From NCBI RefSeq assembly GCF_000499845.2, contig NC_023759.2:40219172-40283171 (forward strand): 64,000 bases of DNA, given 5' to 3'. This DNA comes from Phaseolus vulgaris (lineage: Eukaryota > Streptophyta > Magnoliopsida > Fabales > Fabaceae). Position 1 is the first letter of the stretch, and each line of letters opens with the position of its first letter. Shown piece by piece: positions 51,246-63,420 of the stretch. The position numbers and the translations under genes are program-made. Below the pieces are notes generated by a model. The model saw only the letters and a program-made list of their open reading frames with translations. It ran no database searches and was not told the DNA's origin.

Positions 51246-51581
51246 GGAGTAGAAGGGTGGAAATTGTAAAATATTTTCAGTAAAATTTGCATATGATATT
51301 ATACAAAATAACAATAGCAGAAAAAATAATTTTTTTTAGTTGAATTTGGAAATTAAAAGCAATTCCAAATGCACTAGACTTTGTAAGGAGAGTGGGGATA
51401 AATGAAGTGGCCACAAAGGATAGATAACCTAGAACATGGAATAGTGTATAATGATGAAATTTTTGGAATGACACAATTAAAAGCATGTACATGGATAACC
51501 AATCAAATAAAAAAGAAAGCAACATTATCATATTTTGATTGTTGCTTATGCCCAAAATCATTTATTCAATCTATTATGTAA

Positions 51582-54055
51582 ACTCTTTATCTTCTTATGC
51601 TTGGTGATGACCTTTTATCCCTATGCTATAATTTTGACAAAACCTAATAATAGGGTATGCAATGATATGTTCTTTGATGTGAAATTCCAAGTTTGGTTTA
51701 ACTAGGTCTTATATTGGCACTTGATAAATGATGTTTTTATTTGCACTACTTTTTTTCTATATATGTCTCACTCCTAAAAGCAGTGCAAACTATTTTTCTA
51801 CTATCTATTTCCCTTTGTATAGCATTAAAATTTCTTTGACAGTATATTCTTGTGAAATCAACCTAGGAGATACAATAATGGACCTTGAAAGCTTAAAAAA
51901 TATGGACGTTGATCAGTCCATGCTGATTGTTAACAACTTTTGAAACACCAAATGAACATGAGAACAATATAAGAACACTTCTAAATATACCTTATAGTTT
52001 AATGCAATACTCTTTTCAATCCCACACGTTAACAACCATGTCTTTCCACTTTTGTGTTCAGTTGTACGATTCTTATACTTGAAATATTGTGTAACTTTGT
52101 TTAACTCAATACGAGAAGGTGGAAGATTTTTATATGGTTTTAAGGGATGGATTAAAGAGCTAATTATCATCATTTTAGTGGAACTTTCGCATCATCTAAG
52201 TAAATATCTTAGATTTTTTATATGGTTTGAAGCAACCATATATCCTGTTTATTTATATATTTTTTATTGTTAATAAAAACAATATTAGTTTGTATTTATG
52301 TATAAGATACTAGTTTACATTTTTTCTGATAAGATGATTTTTCATAAAGAATTAATTATATATACATAGACACTCTGCACAATATGTATTAACTATACAC
52401 TCCATTTTTTTTTATCTATTTTTTAGTATACAATATATCACCAATTTATCTGTTTCCTCTTATTATATAGATTAACACGAGTCCATGAATATTTTTCAAT
52501 AATAAATCGAGCCAAAGTGTTCACAAAATGTGAATTAGGCTATGGAGAAAGAAAACTTTCTTTACGGCTGTAGATGACTAGTATAGTCAAACTGATCCGA
52601 TTTTAAGAATATCTTGTTTGTGATAAAAGCAAATTGCACATGGGGAATGGTTATAAAAGGTATCAAACAAAAGCAAAGCACAAAGCATATTGTTATGAGT
52701 CTTCAAGTGTCACTGTAACTCTTTTATTATATTAACTATACATAATAAACACAAGAAAGTAAAAATCCACATAACAAAATTAGAAGGTTCCAAGTGGTAC
52801 AAGCCAAATTTACGATGAACTGGCATTACTCGTGGCCGGTCCCCTTCATTTCGAAAAAATGGCTTTGGGAAACGATGTATCAGATTACCACCATTCTTCA
52901 TTATTCATGCAAGTTATCACAATGCTGACATGTCCTCCCAGAACTCTCCCTTCCAACCATGCACTTCCATGTTCCTGTTTAAGAACTCAGAAGGTTGCAT
53001 ACCAGAAGATATTAATATTAATATACATCTGCATAATATTTGTTCTTGGTTGAAAAGAAAAGTGGTCCATGTGTTCATAATCGTTATAATTATCTTGTCC
53101 TTGCTCCTATGGATAACATCAATAATTGGCTTGTCTTGAAGCCAGCATGTATAATTTCACTAAGCCTAAGAGAGACCTCTACTTCAATGTTCCATTATTA
53201 ATTAATTAGATTACCTTGTAAGACTGTACCATAATGTATTATCTGGATATGTGAAACCAAATAAGCCACTGAGGGACACATTGCTGAATCACAAGGGAGA
53301 GAGAAAAGGCCAAAGAGCAAACTTCTAACACTTATGTTTTGTTCTTTTGGAGGATATGTCTCTGTGTAGTGTAATCAATTGCACTTTTATACAACTCTTC
53401 AAAAACAGAGATACAAAGAGAGGGACTCAAGAAATTTTTCCTTAATCTCAGCATGCATGAACAAATTGGAACTCTTATTTATGTGACTAACAATTATAGT
53501 ATACATTAGATTTAATAACACCTATATATACTCACATTCAATTCTAAATTTTTTTCTTTTTAATGCTAATAAAATAAGAAGTGTGTTATTTTAATAAAAG
53601 TATTGACTGTACCAAAAATATTGGAGTTAACTGTAAGAATTTAACCAAAACAAAGTAAAAATCCATTATTTAGAAATTTAATATCAGTTCAATAAATACA
53701 TAGTTTTTTTCTCCTTTCTCCTATAAGTCTCCCTCTAAGTTGTCTAGTACATTATTCATTTACGCAAATGCTCTTAATTACTTTATATTTTTCTGGTCTA
53801 TTAACTCTCTCGCAAGGTTGAGGAAATCAATAGTGGGAATTCTCTGTCTCCTTTGTCTCTTAGTATAGAATGCAAATTAATGTCGTTATTTAAGTGGAAA
53901 TAGTGAAATACAGCAATTAATCAATTAGGTAGAAAAAGATGAAGGGAATCCAACAATTTCAAAAATAGTTTTCTTGTACAAATTAATCAATTAACAAATT
54001 TAATATCATTAATTAAAATTATTAAAAAAATAATTATTGTAAAATGATGGAAAGA

Positions 54056-54096
<41 letters not shown>

Positions 54097-56020
54097 GTAT
54101 AGGTCCAAAGATTCATATAACAAATATATAAACTCATTCAAGTAGATTAGTTTTACCAATATTAGTTGAGAAAAAAAGTACTCCGTACCTTCATGTCATG
54201 AGAAGCATTTATTAGTGATTCTAAGATAAGTTAAAAAAAATTGTCGACACAAACGAAAATAAATTTCTTTATTATGAGTATATAGATAACATCCATCATT
54301 TGAATTTTGTTTGTTAGATTTTAAAGGTGAATCAAGAATTGGAATGTTGATTAACTATATTGAAGTAGATAAATTAATTCCGTTAAATTCAACTCCTAAA
54401 TGAGTAAGACTTATTCACTGTAAATAATATTGGTTCGATGTTTATTTTCATAATAACACGGCCGTAAAATATGTTGGGATATTGTGATATAGTTGTCCCA
54501 AAAACCATGAAGAGATTCTTAATTTTTTGTTGGTTTTAAAATTGAAAAGGAAAATGTATTGAGAAGAGCAATAGTAATTGTTTTGTCCATGTAGTTGTGG
54601 TTATGATGGCTTGTGACCTTGCTTGGCGAGTTGATGCAGTAGACAGATACATAAGACATTGTATGCTCCTGTGTGTTTTTTGCGTTCAAAACGAGTAAAT
54701 CCATGTTCCTATGCTCATCATGGCTTGGCTTGTCTTGGCGAACGCGCATTTTCCTGCAATTTCGGCAACACCAAAATGTGACCCCTACTTCAATATTCCA
54801 TTATTAATGTACGTATCACTCTGTTCACTCCACTGGAAACAGCGAAACACTCCTTTTGTTTAACCACTGGGAGAAGAAAATTGCCAAAGGCTAACTTCTA
54901 ATAACACTTATATTTCATTCTTTTGGACCATATGTATATGTGGTTATTAATCAATTAAAATTTAATCTACTCTCGTGCAAAAAGATGTGTAAGGGAGAGA
55001 GAAGACCAACCAAATGCTCTTCAGTTTGTCCATGCAGCTTCTGATAGGGCACACACAGAACCACAATTTTCTTTTTACTGTAAACAGGTGGTCCTGCATG
55101 TCTGTATTCCCAAAAACGATTCAGCAAGAGATTCTTAGTGAATTTCCATTCCAATGAAAAAGTTTAAATGGAACCTGAATTTGATGTCTATAACTTTGTA
55201 CCGCAAAACAAATAAATTTGCATGGAAGTTTTAATAATATATTTCCGAGCAGATACATATATATAGGCATAACTTGTAAAGTTGAATACAAATTTCTCTC
55301 ATACCCCAACTTTTTTGCCTTCAGGGATGGATCAGTTGTACGTGCGTTAGGAATTTAATGAAGGAAATAGGTAGAAGAAAATAGGTTGGTCCAACTACCT
55401 TTATAACTATCAGAAGCTTCACAGCAAGCACGTGGTGGGGGAGTTTTGCTTAGTTTACGGTTCATACGCAGAATATTTTGCTTCATTTTGCTGCCAAGAT
55501 ATCTAATCCCATTCGTTCTGGTATACGTTACACCATTCCTACTTTGTACCAGTTAAAACTTCTTTTGGGGGTAATTAAACAGTGAAAAAAGTTCATGTAT
55601 ATAACTGTGTTCTTACTAGATTAGGGAGTTCTTACGTGAAAAAAAAAAACTTATATGTAAACCGAACTTTGTGCATTTGACCAAGAGAATGGCGTTAAAA
55701 ATATAAGATATTAAAATATTTGTGAGTACAAAATATAAGAGAGTATAAGAGTTGAGAATAAGAATAGAAGAGTATTTATGAGTTCTTCTTAGAATTTAAG
55801 AAGACATTAAACAAAAGATATAAATTATTAATTATGAGATATAAATTAATTGAATTTTATAATAATAAGTTATAACCGCTAGTAGTTTTATAACTGAATT
55901 ATAATCTGATTTAAGTGTCTTAAATATTATATTAATTAAGTAGTTATTGGTTTGAATGTATCTAACTATAATTGAGGTATGTATATAAGTTTCCCTTGTC
56001 AAAATCTAAGAAGATTTACA
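51582..56020. other. AT-rich intergenic sequence, no gene supported
   Basis: It contains a compound microsatellite (AT)n(GTAT)n at 54059-54102 and a diverged direct duplication (53170-53370 versus 54780-54950). The minus-strand frames at 52710-52901 and 54951-55154 look somewhat protein-like but match nothing I recognise and lack flanking exons. Confidence 0.55.
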
Positions 56021-56079
56021 TGTGGATCAATTTGAAGGATGAACGAGTTCGGATTGGATCTGTTTGGATTTAGCGTAGG

Positions 56080-56400
56080 TCGATCCTTGATTTCGATGTC
56101 TGTTAATTATTTTCGATGATCGTTTCAACTCTGACAATAGTATTTGACCATTTAGTTCAAGTTTGAGAACGTCTTCCAATGTTCGTTTGAAATAGTATTT
56201 AACCATTTGGTTCAAGATTGATAAAGTTTTACGATGTTCCTCAAGTTGTGACTTGACCGTTTGGTTCAAGTTTGATACATTTTCCCGAAGTTCATTTGAA
56301 CTCGGATATGTATTTGGTTGATATAACTTTGTCGATGTTCGTGTTTTGAACTCGGATATGTACTTGATTGTACAAGTATGGTATAACTTGATAAAGAGCA
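56080..56400. repeat. Short tandem repeat block, about 55-60 bp unit
   Basis: Diverged copies of TTTGACCATTTAGTTCAAG followed by TTTGA.AA.GT.TT.C.ATGTTC recur three to four times. The last two units share GAACTCGGATATGTA. Confidence 0.7.
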
Positions 56401-57239
56401 CAGTGTAAAAAAGTGACAAATTGTTTTGACCTCAAGTCCATTGAGATATCGTCACTAGGGTCAGTCATAGGTATTGTCTGCTTTGCAATTCAAAACTCCG
56501 TCACGAATTTGTCCTTAAAAGGCACTTCAGAGGGTTAAGGGGGGAAGGTGTATTTAAATTTCTCTTAGCCTCGACTCCAAAGTGTTGTGGGACTATTGGA
56601 CATACTGGAATAAACTGAAAAATGCTCATTCACATACCAAAAGAATTTGTCAAAAATTAAAATCTGCTTCCACTAGAACTTTTCATTTATAAGAAAATTT
56701 AAATCTTGTTTCAATTTTCTAAACAAAAAATTAGAGAATTGAGAGTGTGACATTTAATTTGATCTTTTTTGTGTTTTGTTATTTTTCCTCATAAAGGAGT
56801 TAGGTCTTCCAATGTGGAAGAAGGTAGTTTGCCTATTAGTAAGAACAAAACAAAATATGAGTATATAAGTGAGTACTCCAAGTAGATTTGATCTTTATTT
56901 ATATTTTATTTCACTTGGACTAAGGTATTCTAAAGATATTTAAAATAAATAAGAGATATGATTGATTATTGAACATTTGTCATTCAATCAATTCTTACTA
57001 TATAAATATCAAAGTTATGTGGTTGCATTAATTTGGTTGGACTACACCTAACTTGATTGAATTTTATATTATTACGTGTATCTTTGTATATCCTCGATAT
57101 GGGTAGGTACATAAGTTCCCAAGCATGAAATCCATAATTGAGGTGCAAGTGAACCGATTCGATGGATGAATGAACTTTAGTATTTTGCAAGTGTTCATCA
57201 GATTATTTTGATCAAGTGATATTTTATTTGAAGTGAGTT

Positions 57240-58000
57240 GTATTACTTTGAGATGGTTGTTTATTTTCAAACGACCTATCGTACTATGATGGTTGCTTAT
57301 TTTCAAGAGATTGTGTAGAGCTTTGTTTCAATGATAGTTTGATCTTGGATAGCGATTTTGTATAGCTTTGTTCCGATGATCGTTTGGTCTTGGATAAACA
57401 TTGTTATTCTATTGATCGTTTGATCTCAGTTAGTGATTTTGTTCCAATGATCATTTGAGCTTGGATAGACATTGTTATTCTGATGATTCTTTGATCTTAG
57501 ACAATGATTATGTATAACTTTTTTCCAATGATTGTTTGCTATTGGATAACAATTGTTCAAATGACCATTTGATCTCAGATGGACATTGTTGTTTCGATGA
57601 TCGTTTAAACTCGGTAAGTGATATTTCTATGACTATTTGACTGTTGATAACAATTGTCCCAATGATCATTTAATCTTCAATAGACATTGTTGTTCTGATG
57701 ATTGTTTGATCTCGGTGAGTGTTTTTTCTAAGACTATTTAGTCTTTGATAGGAATTATTTCCATGATCATGTGATCTCGAATAGACACTATAGTTTTGAT
57801 GATGGTTTGATCTTGGTGAGTGTTCTTTCTATGATTGTTAGGTCCTTGATAATAATTGTTTCGGTGATCTTTTGATATCGAGTAGACATTGTTGTTTCGA
57901 TGATTGTTTGATATTGAAAAGTGGTTTTATATAACTTTATTTCAATTTTCATTTGGTCTTATATAGACATTCTCCTTATGATCGTTTCATATCAGTTATC
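57240..58000. repeat. Minisatellite with 33-36 bp subunits and 101-bp higher-order repeat
   Basis: About 20 diverged subunits of the type GATGATCGTTTGATCTCGGA follow one another. From 57582 onward they are phased. GACA(T/C)T occurs at 57582, 57683, 57784 and 57885, and a second anchor (TTGATA) at 57646, 57747 and 57848 shows the same exact 101-bp spacing. Each 101-bp unit holds three subunits. Left of this the spacing is less regular (71 and 114 bp). Confidence 0.88.
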
Positions 58001-58189
58001 GATGTACTCTTTAAAATAGATACCAAAATAAATTTTATTGTAAAAATAGAAAAAACCTTTCTTGAGGGTAAAATTTGAGTTAAGAAAAAGTAGTACATTA
58101 TCTTTATCAATAGTTTAGATGTAATACATTTTCAAATAGGTTGTATACCAAGTTCTTGACAAGAGTTTTTCATTTAATTATTCAAGCTT

Positions 58190-58560
58190 ATGAGCCTTAT
58201 TTTGTACTGTATCTATGGGTTTCTCATACATCTTGTATGATGTCTAGATTAACTTTAAGGTTGACATCATTATTGTCCTTGTCAAAATTTTGCCTATGTT
58301 AAAACGCTTCTCTGAGCTCAGTCGAAAAGGTGTTTCCCCTACAGACTATTAAGAGGTGCAATGATAACCCCACAATATATTAAAACTTTCTTAAGTCCAA
58401 AGACCTTTATCTTCCACGAGTTTCTTCTTAAGTTCTTTTAAGATAATTTTATTGGTTGCTTCCGTCTATCCATTAGTTTGAATGTGTTTCACGGATGACA
58501 CCCAATGTTTTATCTTGAGTTGTTACCAAATCTATTCAAATCCCTTGTATATATCGCTAT
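58190..58560 (-). mobile_element. Ty3/gypsy integrase relic
   Basis: The minus-strand translation in shifting frames shows the integrase core order: HIQTNG near 58480, EATNKIILKELKKKLVEDKG around 58410-58460, LWGYH near 58370, then GETPFRL near 58330. In intact elements these correspond to HPQTNGQ, EAANK, WAYRTT and ETPF. Stops interrupt every frame. In element orientation the minisatellite at 57240-58000 lies on its 3' side. Confidence 0.8.
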
Positions 58561-59697
58561 TTGTAACGATGAAATATGGAAAACTATGTCTACACGCCAC
58601 ACTTTTTCAAAATAATTTTACTTTTACATTAATGTTTATATTCATTTTATATATCTTTACCTAATGTGTTCATCAATTAAAATAATAATGTTAATTTAAT
58701 ATAATTTAGAAGATAAAAATAACAAATAAATCAATAAATTAAAAAAATATTAAGACTGGACATTAAAATGATAAAATTTAAAATTAAATTTTGCATTGTT
58801 TTTATAAACATTTTTTTCTTTTATGAACTTAATTTAGTAAGATAATGAAAATAATTATTTTTGAATTTTTATTTATTTAAATGTTTGATTTTTTATATTT
58901 TTTATTTAAATTGTTGGACAACTTCTTTTTTCTAAATTACATTGAATTGACATCCTTATTTGAATTAATGAACCACACTATGCAAAAATATAGAAAAATT
59001 AATATATAAATTAATTAAAATTAAAAATGATATTTTATTTTTAACTTTAAAAAATAATAAATTAATTTTTCAAATAAATAAAATAATTTGAAAAAAAACA
59101 TTGATTTAATAAAAAATGAAACATTAAAAACTTGTCAACATACGATTAAAATAAAAGTTGAAAACATGCTAATATGATTTTAAAAAAAAAAGTAAATATG
59201 TATTTAGAAGCATGATTTTTTGAAAATTATATTAAATAAATTAAAGTTGTGTTTTTAAATCTGATTTTAAGAGGGGGAAAAGGACAAATGTACTTTGAAA
59301 CACGATTTTAACCGAGAAAAATAATTTAAACGAAATTCGTACTCTCTTTTTTAAGAGTACAATTCATTTATTTTAAAATCATATTTCTAAACATGATTTA
59401 CTTTTATTTATAAAAAAAATTGTTCATATAAGTAATAACTAAGCAAATTTATAAAATTCTTCTGGATCAAATAATTCATAAGATAATTTTTCATAAAATA
59501 AAAAAACTTTTTAGATTGGATAATTTATAAGATATTTTTTCATTAAACAAATTTTTTTTGAATTGAATAACTCATAAGGTAATTTTTTACAAAAATAAAA
59601 TCTTCCGATTATATAATTCATAAACATATTACGCAAACAAGTGCTTATGAAAATCTATGCACCGGATTACCCAAATCGTAATACCCAATGCCACCCC
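58561..59697. other. AT-rich intergenic sequence, no gene seen
   Basis: Low-complexity AT-rich spacer without recognisable features. Confidence 0.65.
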
Positions 59698-61002
59698 ACA
59701 CCTCCATAGTCAATGTGAATGTTTTTATTTTTTTACCAAAAGGTAATTATGGAATTTTGAATTTTATCGAGATGCCTAAAGAAGACACTGGGGTGCAGGA
59801 AGAAGCAGCCAGAACAGGACATGGTTGCATTGATTTTGGCCCATTATCTTAAACTTACAAGTTGGGCAATTGCTTCCTGAACCCAAATGATTTTGAACCT
59901 GCACTCTATCAACTTCAGAAATTTCAAAATTATTTATCATTCTGGAATTAAAAATTTGGAATTAAAAAATAATTTCTGAAAAAAAAAATGGAATAGATTT
60001 TTTTGTGTTCTGAAAATGAAATTTCAGAATAAAATTAGAAAATCAAAATCTTATTGTGGAAACCTGCACTCAGTGATTTTGAACCTACACCAATCAACTT
60101 TTGAAATTCTAAAATTATCCTTCATTCTGGGGTTGAAAATCCAGAATTAAAATATACATTTTAGAAATAATAATCGGAATAGATTGTTTGTGTTCTAGAA
60201 ATTAAATTCCAGAATAGAATTGGAAAATCAAAATCTTATTTAGAAAAAAGAGTTTTATAATAAAAAATACATTTTGAAAAAGAAATATAAAATATAAAAT
60301 CTGAAAACATATTAAGAAAAGGAATTTCAAAATCTGAAAAAGTTTTCTGAAAACCCAAATTCATAATCATAAATGTATTATGAAATGTCAAATTTAAAAT
60401 ATATTTTGACCTACACCCCTCCCTTTTATTTAAAAACTACAAAGGACATTTTGCATTACTAGTAGGGTGTAATTCAAATTTGTTGGATGCAGAATCAATT
60501 GCAATTGACTAGAAGTTTTTTACTTATTGTTATTTTTAAATGGAGTCCGTTACTTATTACTTTATATATTATAGTGATTTAAATTATGACTTCAATTGTA
60601 AGGTTATTTCTTCCTTCACACCTCCATGACTTATCTGACAGTTAGATGAAAATATTATTTTATTTTTAAAATATATAATTCATAAATATTTTTATTTTTT
60701 TTTACATTTTTTGGATTATATATTTCAAAAGATATTTTCAGATTATATAATTTGAAAGGTATTCTGGTATCCAAAATATTTTTTGAATTCTATAAATATC
60801 TTTCAAAATTCATAATTTATAATGTATTTTTAAAAAAAAATCATTTTGGACTATAGAATCTGAAAGGTATTCCCAATTCGAAATTACCTTCAAAATTTTA
60901 TAATCTAAATTTTTCTGAATCACAATGAAAAACATCAATAAAATAAATGATATTTTTTATATTTTAAAAAGTATGGGGTGACAAAAAAAACTATGGAGGT
61001 GT
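59698..61002. repeat. 1.3-kb segment bounded by a 13-bp inverted repeat
   Basis: ACACCTCCATAGT at 59698-59710 has its exact complement ACTATGGAGGTGT at 60990-61002. A related CACACCTCCATGA lies at 60617-60629. The interior is rich in TTCTGGAATT/AATTCCAGAA-type palindromes. It could be a non-autonomous DNA transposon, but no target duplication was identified. Confidence 0.45.
59889..60250. repeat. Diverged tandem duplication, about 181-bp unit
   Basis: TGATTTTGAACCTGCACTC at 59890 recurs as TGATTTTGAACCTACACC at 60073. The sequences that follow stay alignable up to AAAATCAAAATCTTATT at the end of both copies. Confidence 0.8.
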
Positions 61003-62451
61003 AGGAAGAAAGAGTCTATGTGTAACCCTATTGAAAAGCCCATATCTTTTTACAAATAGTTTATGTTCAATTTTTATTTTATTTTATTTTTTAACTCAGT
61101 ATTGATGAAATACAATAACATTATGGATTGAATAAGATATATATGACATATAAATAGATAACAAAAATATAATTATTATTAAATAACTAAACAATAAGAT
61201 ACGCGTTACCAAAAGAAAATAATTAATTAATTGTAAAAAAAAACGCTAAAAATACAATAGTATTTTTTTATAGGAGTGTGACAAGTCGTTTGATTTAGTC
61301 TAATTTTCATTTTAACCTAATTAAATTTTGACAAGTTTGGTTGAATTTGTTTTTTATTTAACATGGGTTATCGAGTTAAATAATCTAAAAAAAAGTACTA
61401 TCATTTCTTTAACTCTTAAAGAAAACTTCAAAATTAATATTTTTAATGTTTTCCTTGGTTTTTATGGGATAACAATAATATTTATAACATATACATAGAC
61501 ACTAATTCTTAAAATAATGACATGTCAAAACAATAATCATAAACATATTTTACAGCTTATTGAATGTAGTTTAAAAGTGGATATAAAATATGAAATATTC
61601 ACTTATAATGACACTTATTATTTGAATATTTACTCATGGTATTCATAGGAAAACATTCATATAATCAGCTATATATTTTTATATAATAAAACTATTAAAA
61701 AAATAATATTTTTATTTTGTAATTGAGTTGGGATAGTTTCATTGAATTTAAAACTTAAACTTATTTTCCAATCCATTTACAATTGGGTGTAATAAATAAA
61801 AAATTATCTGATCCAATAATTCAACTTATAAAAGTGTAATTAGATTGAGTATAAGTTAGATATATGGAATGTAATTTGTTTATAGAAAATTTGTTTAACG
61901 ATTAAATAGATTAAAAAGTGAGCTTAAAAATATTTTTACAGTTACTAAATTAATTTTTCTCAGATTTTTGTATTGAACCTGTAAGTTTATTTTGAAATTT
62001 GTAAGAACATTTTTTAAATTGTAAACTAATCATGTACAAATAAACCAAACTTTGTTACACCATTGGAGCTACCAAATCACATGTAGAGAACAGCTGTTTA
62101 TTTTGTCAAAGCTACAATTGCTAAACAGAAAAATGGCCCAATGTGCATGAATTTGACCCCTAAATTCAAAAGAATAAACAAATAAATACAATAAATGAAA
62201 AAGGAAATGATAAAATAGAAGAAAAATGAAATCAAAGAGAGAGTTTTTAATTTGAAACTCACCATTGCTGGAACAAAATATAATAATAGGATTTTTTAAC
62301 GTATAATTTTTTGAATATATTTTAACTAAAAAAATTATGTACGTTAATAAATATACATAGTTTGTTATCGTATTTTGCTTTAAAAAAAATCTTGTTATCT
62401 CATTCTAACTAAAAAATATTATGTATATATAAATCATTTTTCTCTTATTTC

Positions 62452-62504
<53 letters not shown>

Positions 62505-63420
62505 TAGAGCTAAAATAAATGTGTTATACATGAAGATACAAAGTCATGGTTGTTTGTGAATAAATTTTTTCGTGGAATTGACCAACATAATTTGACCATT
62601 TGTGAAATTCTGATTGCACTAGTCGATTGTATTTTGACAGGAAAAAAAAAGCAGTTGTAAATAGTGACTCAGTTTTTATCATTATAAATTTTAGTTATTT
62701 TTTTAATATTTGCCAACACTTTTAATTTATTAAATTAAAAAAAATAACATTAAAGAGTTATGATCATGTGATTATTGTATATACTTTTAAAGTTATTTTC
62801 ATATTTTTTAACTCATTATTTAACATTTGAGAATGACATTGTTAATAATTGAAACTATATATGGTGAAAAAAAAATTTATATTTTTCATTAAATATTATT
62901 AAGAAAATGTTTACATGAGACCAATAAATGTTCTAAATAAAGAATACACATTAAAGAAATCAATATATAGATTTAAGTTTAATGACACTAAAATAAAATG
63001 AATGGTTGAAAACCCCCATTAGTTTTAGGAGGTGAACATATAAAAAAAAGTAGGTGACAAATAATAAAATGGTAAACCAAAATAGTCCAACGGTTTTCAT
63101 GTTGTTAAATAAACATGTTATCTACACTTAGATAATATCATTGTAATAAGGAAGTTGTAAAAACTTATCGTATTATTTAGATAATATTTACTAAAATGTA
63201 GAGATTATTTAATGGGCTAATTTAAATGTACAATCTGATTTTGATTAACAATTTCATATTTCAAAAGATTAACAATTTCAGAATTTTTATTTTACCTAAC
63301 AAGAGGCATTACTATTTGATGTACGCAATTTATTTAATTATGTAAGAAGCTAGAAAGAGGTAAATGTAATTAAACAACTTTTTCTAAGGCTAAAAACTAA
63401 AAAAAAAATAAAAAATAGAG
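61003..63420. other. AT-rich intergenic sequence, no gene seen
   Basis: It contains a long (AT)n microsatellite at about 62456-62500; nothing else was recognised. Confidence 0.65.

Larger units (their letters stand above)
47825..51581 (+). mobile_element. Old LINE, part 2 (C-terminal ORF2), split by two CACTA insertions
   Basis: Three segments make up this part: 47825-47927, 50561-50911 and 51249-51581. Across the first insertion the reading is continuous: GLWKDILQFEY before, GDWRELSRDN after, then EYVWWRDLKTVFR and WKLENGIKIHFYNKWNG-type sequence. After the second insertion come FAYDIIQNN, AIPNALDFVRRVGINEVATK, QLKACTWITNQIKKK and SYFDCCLCP. The frame ends with a TAA at 51579-51581, the usual LINE C-terminus. 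Some of the expected zf-RVT region between EVATK and QLKACTW is missing. Confidence 0.88.

Noticed and set aside
52710..52901. Minus-strand frame with a fairly protein-like stretch (RPRVMPVHRKFGLYHLEP)
   Set aside because: No upstream exon, recognised domain or supporting splice sites; kept only as a note in the spacer entry.
53139..53153. GAAGCCAGCATG resembling miR167
   Set aside because: The match is partial with a gap, and no complementary arm that would form a precursor hairpin is seen.
53205..53230. TACCTTGTAAGACTGT resembling the TAS3 tasiARF sequence
   Set aside because: Only a 12-nt core matches, and no miR390 target site is visible nearby, so it is likely chance.
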